Assembly: GCF_934636505.1 (NCBI RefSeq)
Contig: NZ_CAKUAL010000026.1
Location: 1-25,432 of the forward strand
Reading direction: 5' to 3'
DNA from: an uncultured Ellagibacter sp.
GTDB lineage: Bacteria; Actinomycetota; Coriobacteriia; Coriobacteriales; Eggerthellaceae
DNA length: 25,432 nt
Under the pieces are notes generated by a model. The model did not search any database and was not told the DNA's origin. It saw only the letters and a list, made by a program, of their open reading frames with translations. Below, piece after piece: positions 1-9,065 of this stretch; position 1 is the stretch's first letter, and each line of letters starts with the position of its first letter. The position numbers and the translations under genes are program-made.

Positions 1-2480
1 GCACGGTGGGCATCCCCCGCGCGCTCAACATGTACGAGAACTACCCGTTCTGGTTCACCTTCTTCACGAAGCTCGGATGGCGCGTGGTGCTTTCCGACCC
101 GTCCACGAAGAAGACCTACGAGGCGGGCATCGAATCCATGCCGTCAGAGAGCGTGTGCTACCCGGCGAAGCTCTCGCACGGCCACATCATGAACCTGCTC
201 GACAAGCACCCGGACTTCATCTGGTTTCCCTGCAGCAAGTGGGAGCGCCAGGAGGACGACACGGCGGGCAACCATTTCAACTGCCCGATCGTGGCGAGCT
301 ACGCCGAGGCGCTGCGCCTGAACATCGATGAGCTGCGTGAGTCGTCAACGCAGTTCCTGAACCCGTGGCTGCCCTATGACAAGAAGGAACACCTGAAGAA
401 ACGCCTGATGGTTGAACTTATCGAGGCGCACCCTGAGCTCATGGGCGAAGGCGTTGCCGCCCCGACGCAGGTGGAGGTGGACGCCGCGGTCGACGCCGCT
501 TGGGCCGAAGACGAGGCGTTCAAGCGCGACATGCGCGTGAAGGGCACCGAGACCCTGAAGTGGATGGAGGAGACGGGCACCCACGGAATCGTGCTGGCGG
601 GCCGCCCCTACCATAACGACCCCGAGATCAATCATGCCATCCCCGAGCTGCTCACGAGCTTCGGGCTCGCGGTGCTCACTGAGGACTCCATCGCGCACTT
701 GGGCACGCTCGAGCGCCCGATTCGCCTGGTCGATCAGTGGATGTATCACACGCGCCTCTACGCTGCGGCGAAGGTGACGACCGAGCGTCGCGACCTCGAC
801 CTCATCCAGCTGAACTCGTTCGGTTGCGGCTTGGACGCGCTCACCACCGACCAGGTGCAGGAAATCCTCGAGTCGGCGGGCAAGGTGTACACCGTGCTCA
901 AAATCGACGAGGTGTCCAACCTGGGTGCCGCGCGCATCCGCGTGCGCAGCCTTCTTGCTGCCCTGAAGGATCAGGCCGATGAAGAGGCCGAACGCACCGC
1001 GAAGCCCGCCAGCTGCCCCGCGTGTGACATCGAGATCTCGCCCGACGCCGTCCCTGACGCGTTCAACGAGAAGGCCGCGCCCGAGGCTCAGGAGCGCATG
1101 CGCCAGCGCGAGGGCGCCGACACGGAGTTCCCGCGCGCGGCGTTCACCGAGGAGATGAAGGAGCAGGGCTACACCATCCTGGCTCCGCAGATGGCACCGT
1201 ACCATTTCGAGCTTCTCGTGCCCATTTTCAGCCGCTTCGGCTACAACGTCGAGCTTCTGCCGAGCGTGGACCACGGCGCGGTCGATGCGGGCCTTAAATA
1301 CGTGAACAACGACATCTGCTATCCGTCCATCCTGGTCACCGGCCAGATTATGGAAGCCGTCATGTCGGGGCGCTATGACACCGACAAGCTTGCCGTGCTC
1401 ATCACGCAGACGGGCGGCGGTTGCCGCGCCACCAACTACATCTCGCTTATCCGCAAGGCACTGAAGGCTGTGGGCCTCGCGCACATTCCCGTGATCGCCA
1501 TCTCGTTCAAGGATTTGGGCGAGCACAACCCCGGCTTCAAGATCACGCCGAAGATGCTGCTCCAGGCCGTGTACGCGCTGCAGTACGGCGACGTGCTCAT
1601 GCAGTGCCTCTATCGCACGCGCCCCTACGAGGTGGAACCCGGCAGCGCGAATCGCCTGTTCGACCACTGGATGGCCACGTGCAAAGGCCAGCTGGAAACC
1701 GGCGAGTCCTACGGCCGCTTCAAGCGCACGACCCGTCAGATCGTCGAGGACTTCGATACGCTGCCGCTCCAGGGCGAGGGAACCAAACCGCGCGTCGGCG
1801 TGGTGGGCGAAATCCTCGTGAAGTTTCATCCCACGGCGAACAACCAGATCGTTGACGTGATCGAGCGGGAAGGGTGCGAGGCCGTGGTGCCGGGGCTCAT
1901 CGAGTTCTTCCTGTTCGGCGTTGCGGGTGGCATTTTCCAGAAAGATCCGCTCGGGCGCAGCTCGAAGGGTGCGCTCGGGTCGAAGGTGGCGCTTTCCGCC
2001 ATCAAGAAGTTCCGCGCGCCGGTGAACAAGGCGCTCGCCGACTCGTCGCGCTTCAACCCGCCGGCGAACATCTACGAGCTGGCCGAATATGCGAGCGAGA
2101 TCCTCTCGCTGTGCAACTCGATGGGCGAGGGGTGGCTGCTCACCGCCGAGATGGTGGAGCTCATCAAGACCGGCGCGCCGAACGTGGTGTGCACCCAGCC
2201 GTTCGCGTGCCTGCCGAACCATGTGGTCGGCAAGGCCGTGATCAAGGAACTGCGCCGCCGCTACCCTGAAAGCAACATCGTTGCCGTCGACTACGATCCG
2301 GGCGCGTCGGAGGTGAACCAGCTCAACCGCATCAAGCTGATGATCTCGGTTGCGAAGGCGAATCTGGCGGAGAAGGAATCCGAGGCCCGCGTGGCACGCG
2401 ACACCTTCGTGAACGCCGACGGATCGCATGGCAAGGCGCAGGACGCGGGCAAGCTCGAGGTGGAAACCGAGCTCGCGTAA
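1..2480 (+). CDS. 2-hydroxyacyl-CoA dehydratase activase, C-terminal part (5' truncated by window edge)
   Basis: The reading frame is open through the left edge (codon at 3-5 is ACG, then GTG at 6), so the real start lies outside. About 825 residues are visible. The opening VGIPRALNMYENYPFW and the following CYPAKLSHGH match the DUF2229 part of large CoA-dehydratase activases. From about residue 390 a second, HgdB-like region carries NNDICYPSILVTGQ and TGGGCRATNY, whose cysteines could hold an iron-sulfur cluster. Full-length relatives are around 1400 residues, with two BadF/HgdC-type ATPase domains before this part; those would lie upstream. The family couples ATP hydrolysis to electron transfer for radical dehydration of 2-hydroxyacyl-CoA, but these giant fused versions are mostly uncharacterised. 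The C-terminal tail after about residue 780 is charged and probably unstructured. Family assignment is firm; the substrate is unknown. Confidence 0.85.
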   Translation, partial: TVGIPRALNMYENYPFWFTFFTKLGWRVVLSDPSTKKTYEAGIESMPSESVCYPAKLSHGHIMNLLDKHPDFIWFPCSKWERQEDDTAGNHFNCPIVASYAEALRLNIDELRESSTQFLNPWLPYDKKEHLKKRLMVELIEAHPELMGEGVAAPTQVEVDAAVDAAWAEDEAFKRDMRVKGTETLKWMEETGTHGIVLAGRPYHNDPEINHAIPELLTSFGLAVLTEDSIAHLGTLERPIRLVDQWMYHTRLYAAAKVTTERRDLDLIQLNSFGCGLDALTTDQVQEILESAGKVYTVLKIDEVSNLGAARIRVRSLLAALKDQADEEAERTAKPASCPACDIEISPDAVPDAFNEKAAPEAQERMRQREGADTEFPRAAFTEEMKEQGYTILAPQMAPYHFELLVPIFSRFGYNVELLPSVDHGAVDAGLKYVNNDICYPSILVTGQIMEAVMSGRYDTDKLAVLITQTGGGCRATNYISLIRKALKAVGLAHIPVIAISFKDLGEHNPGFKITPKMLLQAVYALQYGDVLMQCLYRTRPYEVEPGSANRLFDHWMATCKGQLETGESYGRFKRTTRQIVEDFDTLPLQGEGTKPRVGVVGEILVKFHPTANNQIVDVIEREGCEAVVPGLIEFFLFGVAGGIFQKDPLGRSSKGALGSKVALSAIKKFRAPVNKALADSSRFNPPANIYELAEYASEILSLCNSMGEGWLLTAEMVELIKTGAPNVVCTQPFACLPNHVVGKAVIKELRRRYPESNIVAVDYDPGASEVNQLNRIKLMISVAKANLAEKESEARVARDTFVNADGSHGKAQDAGKLEVETELA

Positions 2481-2508
2481 GCGGGACTCGAGTGCTGCCG
2501 TGAGTTGG

Positions 2509-2538
2509 GCGGGCGTTTCGCGTACACGAGACGCCCGC
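2509..2538 (+). terminator. Hairpin downstream of activase gene, possible terminator
   Basis: Arms 2509-2520 (GCGGGCGTTTCG) and 2527-2538 (CGAGACGCCCGC) pair over 12 positions with one G-U wobble and a 6-nt loop. It lies 28 bases after the stop. No T-tract follows, so intrinsic termination is uncertain. Confidence 0.45.
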
Positions 2539-2616
2539 TAGCAAAAAGTGCAGCGAAATCGGGAAATCTTGCTTCCCCCTATGCTTTTTGCCGCCCGCCG
2601 CCGCATCGCGGTTGCT

Positions 2617-2668
2617 TTGTTTCAAGTCTGTTTCCAGGTTGTCATAACCATGTTGCAGCTTGAAACAA
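2617..2668. promoter_or_regulatory. Widely spaced inverted repeat in the gltB promoter region
   Basis: TTGTTTCAAG at 2617-2626 and its exact reverse complement CTTGAAACAA at 2659-2668 are 42 bp apart centre to centre, about four helical turns. The right half covers the best -35-like hexamer TTGAAA (2660-2665). A possible -10, TACACT, is at 2685-2690, with a long 19-bp spacer. This arrangement suggests a dimeric regulator binding on one face of the DNA, possibly with looping. The regulator is unknown. Confidence 0.4.
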
Positions 2669-2700
2669 TGCGGTTGAGAGTCGATACACTACGTCATAGA

Positions 2701-2723
2701 CTGCCATTTTGGTAAAACGGCAG
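2701..2723 (+). promoter_or_regulatory. Hairpin or operator in the gltB leader
   Basis: CTGCCATTTT (2701-2710) and AAAACGGCAG (2714-2723) pair at 9 of 10 positions around the 3-nt centre GGT. It sits 11 bases before the Shine-Dalgarno of gltB and just after the putative transcription start. It could be an operator or an mRNA hairpin affecting translation; the sequence alone cannot separate these. Confidence 0.4.
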
Positions 2724-2745
2724 CCCTATGGACGAAGGATCGCAT

Positions 2746-5700
2746 ATGAACTATCAACTGAGCGAACAGGCGGGGGCGCCTCGGTATGAAGCTGGGCAAG
2801 GGGCATGCGCAGCTTGCGAGGAGAAGCAGCCCGCGGCGGGTCTTTACCGCGAATCATACGAGCACGACGCGTGCGGCATCGGCGCATTGGCGCACCTGAA
2901 GGGCGAGCGCAGCCATGCCATGCTGGACGATGCGCTGTCGGTGCTGGTCAATCTGGAACACCGCGGAGGCACGGGCCTCGAGCGCAACACCGGCGACGGC
3001 GCGGGCGTGCTCTTCCAAATTCCGCACCGCTTCTTCCGCAAGGAAGCGCAGAAGGAAGGCCAGCTTTTGCCAGGGGAAGGCGACTACGGCGTTGCCATGC
3101 TCTTCTTCCCGCACGATGACGAAGTTGGCGTGCGCGACGCGAAGCGCGTCTTCGAGGAAGGTTGCGCGAAGTGCGGCGTGCCCTTGATGTTCTGGCGCGA
3201 GGTGCCGGTCGACCCGCATGACCTGGGCAGCACCGCGCAGGCGTGCATGCCGACCATCCTGCAGGCCTTTTTGCGTCGCCCGGAAGACGTTTCCGCAGGC
3301 CAGGATTTCGAGCGCAAGCTCTATGTGTGCCGCCGCACCATCGAGCGCGCGGCTGACGCGAACCCGGCGCTCGCGAACAAGATCTTCTACGTGTGCTCGA
3401 TGTCGAGCCGCACCATCGTCTACAAGGGCATGCTCGTGGCGACCCAGATGCGCCGCTTCTTCACCGACCTGAACGACGCGGCGGTCGAGACCTCCCTCGC
3501 GCTCGTGCATTCGCGCTACTCCACGAACACGACGCCGTCGTGGGAGCGCGCGCATCCGAACCGCTACATCATCCACAACGGCGAGATCAACACGCTGCGC
3601 GGCAACATCTCCTGGACGCGCGCTCGCGAGCCGAAGCTCTACAGCCCGGTGCTCGGCGAGGACCTGAAGAAGATCCTGCCGATCATCAACCGCGAGGGTT
3701 CCGACTCCGCCATCTTGGACAACGTGCTCGAGTTCCTGACGATGAACGGCCGTCCGCTCGACCGCGCCGTCACCATGATGATTCCCGAGCCGTGGGACAA
3801 CAACGATCGCATCGACGAGAAGCGCCGCGCCTACGACGCTTACCAGTCCATGCTCATGGAGCCTTGGGACGGGCCTGCCGCCATCGCGTTCACCGACGGC
3901 CGCATGCTGGGTGCCGCGCTCGATCGCAACGGCTTGCGCCCGGCTCGCTACTACGTCACGCGCAAGGACTGGCTCATCCTGTCTTCCGAGGTCGGCACGA
4001 TCGACGTCGATCCCGAGGACATCCTGCAGGCGGGGTGCCTCGGCCCGGGCGAGATGCTCGAGGTCGATCCTGACCAGGGACGCGTCATCTGGAACGACGA
4101 GATTCGCAACCGCTACGCAAACGAGAAGCCCTACCGCGATTGGCTCGGCGAGGAAATGCTCTCGGTCGACGACTTGCCCCTGTCCGAGCCTGCCGACCCT
4201 GCCGCGGAGGAGGACGCAGGCGTGCCCTTCACGCGCCGCATGGCCAAGCTGGGCTACCACTTCGACGACATCCAAGAGCTCATCCGCCCCATGGCGAACA
4301 AGGGCTCGATTCCGCTCGCGTCCATGGGAACCGATGCGCCGCTTGCGTGCCTCTCCAAGAAGACGCGCAGCTTCTTCGACTACTTCAACCAGCTGTTCGC
4401 CCAGGTGACGAACCCGCCGATCGATGCATTGCGCGAAAGCTTCGTCACCTCGACGGTGCTCTATGTCGGCAACCACGGCAACCTTTTGGAAGACTGCCGC
4501 GACACCTGCCGCCTCGTGCGCCTCGAGAGTCCGATGCTCACGCACGACGAGTTCAATCGCCTGTGCTCGATCGACCGCGTCGGGTTCAAGACGGCGCGCT
4601 TCAGCTGCACTTATCCGCGCAGCGCTGAGGAGGGCGCGCTCGAAGGGGCGCTCGCCGCATTGCGCGAGAACGTGGAAGCTGCCGTGCGCGGCGGCGCGAA
4701 CCTGATCGTGCTGTCCGACCGCGCGGGCGAGGGGGAAGTCCCCATCCCGAGCCTTCTTTCGCTCGCCGCAGTGCACAACCACCTGATCAACGTGGGTCTG
4801 CGCACTGATGCCGACCTGCTTGTCGAGACCGGCGACGCGATGCGCGCGCACGATTTCGCCTGCTTGGTGGGCTATTCCGCTTCGGGCATCTACCCATATA
4901 TGGCGCACGAGTGCATCCGCGATCTGTGCGAGCGCGGCGAGTTCGACGTGGACGGCGACACCGCTGTCGCGAACTACGACAAGGCGGTCACCGCGGGCAT
5001 CACGTCCATCATGTCGAAGATGGGCATCTCCACGATGCAGGGTTACCATTCCGCGCAGATCTTCGAGATCCTGGGCCTCGATGACGCGTTCGTCGACGAG
5101 TGCTTCACCCATACCTCCACGCGCATCGGCGGACTTGGTGTGGAAGGCGTGCAGCGCGAGCTGAACGAGCGCTACGACAAGGCGATCGCGCTCGACAAGA
5201 CTCCGGCGCCCGACCAGCTTCCCTCGCTCGGCGTGACCTCGTGGCGCCCGATTGACGGCGAGGAGCACCTGATCAATCCCCAGACGATCTACCTGCTCCA
5301 GCGTGCGGTGCGCGAGGGCGACTACGGTATGTTCAAGGAATACAGCGCCGCGTGCCATGTCCCCGGCCGCGCGGTCACGCTGCGTGACCTGCTCGACTTC
5401 GCGCCGCAGGGCGCCCCGGTGCCGATCGACGAGGTCGAGCCTGCAAGCGAGATCGTCAAGCGCTTCAACACGGGCGCCATGAGCTACGGCTCCATTTCCA
5501 AGGAAGCGCATGAATGCCTTGCCATCGCGATGAACCGCCTCGGCGGCAAGTCGAACACGGGTGAAGGCGGCGAAGATCCCGCTCGCGAGACGCCGCTTCC
5601 CAACGGCGACAGCAAGTGCAGCGCCATCAAGCAGGTGGCGTCGGGCCGCTTCGGCGTGACGAGCCGCTACCTCTCTTCCGCCATTGAGATCCAGATCAAG

Positions 5701-7419
5701 ATGGCGCAGGGCGCGAAGCCGGGCGAAGGCGGGCATCTGCCCGGCAAGAAGGTGTACCCCTGGATCGCCGAGGTGCGCCGCTCCACCCCAGGTGTGGGGC
5801 TCATTTCCCCGCCGCCGCACCATGACATTTACTCGATCGAGGACTTGGCCGAGCTCATCTTCGACCTGAAGAACGCCAATCCCGGCGCGCGCGTGTCGGT
5901 GAAGCTGTGCGCGCTTGCGGGTGTGGGCACTATCGCCACGGGCGTTGCCAAAGGCGGCGCCGACAAGATCACCATCTCCGGCCACAACGGCGGCACGGGC
6001 GCGGCACCGCGCGATTCGATTTACCATGCGGGCATTCCGTTCGAGATCGGCCTCGCCGAAACGCAGCAGACGCTTTTGCGCAACGGCCTGCGCAGCCGCG
6101 TAGTCGTGGAAACCGACGGCAAGCTCATGTGCGGGCGCGACGTGGTCATGGCCGCGCTGCTCGGCGCCGAGGAGTTCGGCTTCGCCACCATGCCGCTCGT
6201 CGCCATGGGCTGCATGATGCAGCGCGACTGCCAGCAGGACACCTGCCCCGTGGGCGTCGCGACGCAGAACTGCAAGCTGCGCAGCTGCTTTGCCGGCAAG
6301 CCCGAGTACGTCGTGAACTTCATGATGTTCGTCGCCGAGGAGATGCGCGAGATCATGGCGCAGCTCGGCTTCCGCACGGTCGACGAGATGGTCGGCCATC
6401 CCGAGTACCTGCGCCAGGTTGAGGTGCCGGGCAACTGGAAGGCGAACGAGATGGACCTCTCCGACATGCTCGCCACGGTGACCAACGAGTTCGGCCAGGC
6501 CATCCCCGGTGCCGAGGGCAAGCACTTCCTCCCCTCGATGGCGCCCGACTGCCAGCTTGACCGCGCGCTCGACGCGACGCTGTTCATTCCCTACACGGCC
6601 GAGGCGCGCGAGCATCTGCGCCCCATCCGCTTCCGCGCCGACATCGCCAACGTGAACCGCTGCGTGGGCACGATGCTCGGCAGCCAGGTGACGCGCCAGC
6701 ATCCCGAGGGGCTTCCCGAGGGCTCGATCACGGTGGACTGCGACGGCTCGGGCGGCCAGAGCTTCGGCGCCTTCCTGCCGCGCGGCATTACGCTCAACAT
6801 CGAGGGCGATGCGAACGACTACTTCGGCAAGGGGCTTTCGGGCGGCGTCCTGACGGTGCGCCCGCCTGAGGCGGCGACCTACAAGTTCGACGAGAACGTG
6901 GTCGTGGGCAACGTGGCGTTCTATGGTGCGACCAGCGGAAAGGGCTTCGTGAACGGCCTTTCCGGCCAGCGCTTCGCCGTGCGCAACTCGGGTGCGACGG
7001 TGGTCGTCGAGGGCGTGGGCAACCACGGCTGCGAGTACATGACCGGCGGCATCGCGCTCATCTTGGGCGAGGTCGGGCCGAACTTCGCGGCGGGCATGTC
7101 GGGCGGCGTGGCGTACGTGTACGACAAGTTCGGCACGCTCGCGGACAACTGCAACCTCGACATGGTGCGCCTGTGCGAGCCCTCCGAGGACGAGATCGAG
7201 CTCATCCGCAGCCTGATCGAGGAGCACGCCGAGCGCACGCAGTCGCCGCGCGGCATCAAGCTGCTCTACCAGTTCAACACATTGAAGAAGCTGTTCGTGA
7301 AGGTGATTCCCCGCGATTACGAGCGCGTGATCAACGCGGTCGAGGCTGCCGAGGCATCGGGGAAGTCGCATGAAGAGGCGTTGCAGATTGCGTTCGACGC
7401 CATGACGGAAGGGAAGTAA
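2746..7419 (+). CDS. gltB: Glutamate synthase, large (alpha) subunit
   Basis: The product transfers the amide nitrogen of glutamine to 2-oxoglutarate, giving two glutamates; with GltD it forms cytosolic NADPH-dependent GOGAT. I start at ATG 2746 because GAAGGA (2734-2739) lies 6 nt upstream; ATG 2728 is in frame but has no ribosome site. That gives 1557 residues, full length for the family. Cys43 in HDACGIGALAH is the expected N-terminal nucleophile of the class II glutaminase domain after removal of a 42-residue propeptide. The central and FMN-binding synthase domains follow, with GHNGGTGAAPRDS and cysteines 1156, 1162 and 1167 (C-x5-C-x4-C, ending in CPVGVATQ) for the 3Fe-4S cluster. The GXGXG beta-helix domain forms the C-terminus. 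gltD begins 3 bp after the stop, so the two are one operon. Upstream inverted repeats suggest nitrogen-responsive control, which is inference. Confidence 0.97.
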   Translation: MNYQLSEQAGAPRYEAGQGACAACEEKQPAAGLYRESYEHDACGIGALAHLKGERSHAMLDDALSVLVNLEHRGGTGLERNTGDGAGVLFQIPHRFFRKEAQKEGQLLPGEGDYGVAMLFFPHDDEVGVRDAKRVFEEGCAKCGVPLMFWREVPVDPHDLGSTAQACMPTILQAFLRRPEDVSAGQDFERKLYVCRRTIERAADANPALANKIFYVCSMSSRTIVYKGMLVATQMRRFFTDLNDAAVETSLALVHSRYSTNTTPSWERAHPNRYIIHNGEINTLRGNISWTRAREPKLYSPVLGEDLKKILPIINREGSDSAILDNVLEFLTMNGRPLDRAVTMMIPEPWDNNDRIDEKRRAYDAYQSMLMEPWDGPAAIAFTDGRMLGAALDRNGLRPARYYVTRKDWLILSSEVGTIDVDPEDILQAGCLGPGEMLEVDPDQGRVIWNDEIRNRYANEKPYRDWLGEEMLSVDDLPLSEPADPAAEEDAGVPFTRRMAKLGYHFDDIQELIRPMANKGSIPLASMGTDAPLACLSKKTRSFFDYFNQLFAQVTNPPIDALRESFVTSTVLYVGNHGNLLEDCRDTCRLVRLESPMLTHDEFNRLCSIDRVGFKTARFSCTYPRSAEEGALEGALAALRENVEAAVRGGANLIVLSDRAGEGEVPIPSLLSLAAVHNHLINVGLRTDADLLVETGDAMRAHDFACLVGYSASGIYPYMAHECIRDLCERGEFDVDGDTAVANYDKAVTAGITSIMSKMGISTMQGYHSAQIFEILGLDDAFVDECFTHTSTRIGGLGVEGVQRELNERYDKAIALDKTPAPDQLPSLGVTSWRPIDGEEHLINPQTIYLLQRAVREGDYGMFKEYSAACHVPGRAVTLRDLLDFAPQGAPVPIDEVEPASEIVKRFNTGAMSYGSISKEAHECLAIAMNRLGGKSNTGEGGEDPARETPLPNGDSKCSAIKQVASGRFGVTSRYLSSAIEIQIKMAQGAKPGEGGHLPGKKVYPWIAEVRRSTPGVGLISPPPHHDIYSIEDLAELIFDLKNANPGARVSVKLCALAGVGTIATGVAKGGADKITISGHNGGTGAAPRDSIYHAGIPFEIGLAETQQTLLRNGLRSRVVVETDGKLMCGRDVVMAALLGAEEFGFATMPLVAMGCMMQRDCQQDTCPVGVATQNCKLRSCFAGKPEYVVNFMMFVAEEMREIMAQLGFRTVDEMVGHPEYLRQVEVPGNWKANEMDLSDMLATVTNEFGQAIPGAEGKHFLPSMAPDCQLDRALDATLFIPYTAEAREHLRPIRFRADIANVNRCVGTMLGSQVTRQHPEGLPEGSITVDCDGSGGQSFGAFLPRGITLNIEGDANDYFGKGLSGGVLTVRPPEAATYKFDENVVVGNVAFYGATSGKGFVNGLSGQRFAVRNSGATVVVEGVGNHGCEYMTGGIALILGEVGPNFAAGMSGGVAYVYDKFGTLADNCNLDMVRLCEPSEDEIELIRSLIEEHAERTQSPRGIKLLYQFNTLKKLFVKVIPRDYERVINAVEAAEASGKSHEEALQIAFDAMTEGK

Positions 7420-7422
7420 GCG

Positions 7423-8937
7423 ATGGGCAAGCCAGGAGCGTTTTTGGAGCATGGTCGTCATGCTCATGACCTGCGTCCCGTTGCGGAACGCACGCAGGAT
7501 TTCAACGAGTTGGGTGTGAACCTTCCCGAGGGCGAGCAGAGGGTGCAGGCGAGTCGCTGCATGGCATGTGGCGTTGCGTTTTGTCAGTTCGGGGCCTCGT
7601 TTGGGAAGGCGCGCCCCTCGGGGTGCCCGCTTCACAACCTGATTCCCGAGTGGAACGACCTCGCGTGGCGCGGCCAGTGGGACGAGGCGGCGGCGCGTCT
7701 GTCGCTCACGAGTCCCATGCCCGAGTTCACGAGCCGCGTGTGCCCGGCGCTGTGCGAGGCGGCGTGCAACTTAGGCCGCAACGACGAGCCTGTGACAATT
7801 CACGACAACGAGCGCGCCATCTCCGATTGGCAATGGGAACACGGCGGGCCGCGCAGGTTCGCGCCTGCTGCCGCGGATGCCCCGAAGGTCGCTGTGATTG
7901 GTTCGGGACCTGCAGGTTTGGTCGCCGCTTGGGATCTCGCGCGCCGCGGTGCCCGCGTCACGGTGGTCGAGCGCCACGACCGTGCAGGCGGCCTTCTCAT
8001 GTACGGCATCCCCAACATGAAGCTCGAGAAGTCGGTGGTCACGCGCCGCACCGAGCTCATGGCTGAGCTGGGCATCGAGTTCCGGCTGAACACCGACGCA
8101 GCCGATTCCGCGGTGGCTGCAGGGCTTGCCGAGGAATTCGATGCGGTCGTCGTGGCGGCGGGCGCGTGTGCGGCACGCGGTGTTCGCGCCGAAGGCTTCG
8201 ATGAAGGTCTCGCCTCGGGTGACGTGGTCTACGCGGTCGATTATCTCACCGAGCAGACGCGCGCGCTGCTCGAGGGCCGCGAGCCTGCTATCAGCGCCGA
8301 GGGCAAAGACGTCGTCGTTATCGGCGGCGGCGATACGGGCAACGACTGCATGGGCACGGCGGTGCGCCAAGGTGCGCGCACGGTGCGCCAGCTGGAATAC
8401 GGCCCCTGCGCGCCCGAGGTGCGTGCGGCCTCCAATGCGTGGCCCGAGTGGCCCAACGTGAAAAAGACCGACTACGGTCAGGAGGAGGCTATTGCGCTTC
8501 AGGGCGATGATCTGCGTGAATGGTGCGCTGACACGCAGCGTGTGCTCCTGGATAGCGACGGGCACGTGCGCGGGCTTCAGGTTCACTCGCTCGATTGGTC
8601 GGCGGGCAAGCCTTCTGCGGTCGAGGGCTCTGAGCGGGAAATCGACGCGCAGCTGGTGCTTGTCGCTTGCGGTTTCGCGGGTCCCGAGCGCGGTGTTTTC
8701 GATGCGCTCGGTGTTCCCGTGGCGACGACGGGCCGTCCCCTTCCCGTGATGGAAGGCGGCGCGACCGGCGCGGCTGCGGCGACGCATCGCGCTGAGCTCG
8801 CCGAAGGCGCTGCTGCGGCGGGTCGTGCCGCAGTGTATGTCGCGGGCGATGCGCGCAACGGCAGCTCGCTCGTGGTGAGCTCGATGGCCGACGCGCTCAA
8901 GTGCGCGGCTGAAGTGGCGGTCGACCTGGGGCTCTAA
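7423..8937 (+). CDS. gltD: Glutamate synthase, small (beta) subunit, NAD(P)H oxidoreductase
   Basis: This subunit takes electrons from NADPH through FAD and passes them to GltB. The 504-residue length is slightly longer than usual. Cysteines at about 46, 49, 54 and 68, then 107, 111 and 115 (VCPALCEAAC), form the N-terminal iron-sulfur region. GSGPAG at 161-166 starts the FAD Rossmann fold and VVVIGGGDTGND near 297-308 is the NADPH-binding fold. VYVAGDARNGSSLVV near the end is the FAD-contacting C-terminal motif. The ATG is 3 bp after the gltB stop, and its Shine-Dalgarno (GGAAGGGAAG) overlaps the end of gltB, so translation is probably coupled. Nothing is missing. Confidence 0.96.
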   Translation: MGKPGAFLEHGRHAHDLRPVAERTQDFNELGVNLPEGEQRVQASRCMACGVAFCQFGASFGKARPSGCPLHNLIPEWNDLAWRGQWDEAAARLSLTSPMPEFTSRVCPALCEAACNLGRNDEPVTIHDNERAISDWQWEHGGPRRFAPAAADAPKVAVIGSGPAGLVAAWDLARRGARVTVVERHDRAGGLLMYGIPNMKLEKSVVTRRTELMAELGIEFRLNTDAADSAVAAGLAEEFDAVVVAAGACAARGVRAEGFDEGLASGDVVYAVDYLTEQTRALLEGREPAISAEGKDVVVIGGGDTGNDCMGTAVRQGARTVRQLEYGPCAPEVRAASNAWPEWPNVKKTDYGQEEAIALQGDDLREWCADTQRVLLDSDGHVRGLQVHSLDWSAGKPSAVEGSEREIDAQLVLVACGFAGPERGVFDALGVPVATTGRPLPVMEGGATGAAAATHRAELAEGAAAAGRAAVYVAGDARNGSSLVVSSMADALKCAAEVAVDLGL

Positions 8938-8966
8938 CCTCGATTTCGTCATTGAATCACCTTGCA

Positions 8967-9001
8967 GAAAAGGCGTCCCGTACAATGCGGGGCGCCTTTA
9001 T
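8967..9001 (+). terminator. Intrinsic terminator of gltBD; copy 1 of a duplicated hairpin
   Basis: Arms AAAGGCGTCCCG (8969-8980) and CGGGGCGCCTTT (8988-8999) pair over 12 positions with one wobble; the loop is 7 nt and the 3' flank is T/A-rich. The same 31 bases recur at 10637-10667 with two changes, both in the loop. Confidence 0.8.
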
Positions 9002-9015
9002 TAATGTTATAAATG

Positions 9016-9050
9016 TGCTACACTAACATAGATAATGTAACGTAACACAT
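9016..9050 (+). promoter_or_regulatory. hipB promoter with candidate autorepression operator
   Basis: TGCTACACT at 9016-9024 is an extended -10 element, placing the start near 9031. No good -35 is present because the terminator occupies that position. Just downstream, 9036-9047 (TGTAACGTAACA) is a 10-of-12 palindrome centred on ACGT, and ATGTTA (9004-9009)/TAACAT (9024-9029) form a second inverted pair across the -10. HipB-type antitoxins usually repress their own operon at such sites; here that is inference. Confidence 0.45.
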
Positions 9051-9065
9051 ACAATAAGGACTACT

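Noticed and set aside
2728..2745. Upstream in-frame ATG for gltB
   Set aside because: No ribosome site before 2728, whereas GAAGGA precedes ATG 2746 and gives a normal 42-residue propeptide.
345..7635. Very long minus-strand open frames opposite the activase and gltB (for example 2854-7635)
   Set aside because: They are mirror frames of GC-rich coding sequence; the plus-strand proteins match known families end to end, and the minus-strand products show no recognisable domain.
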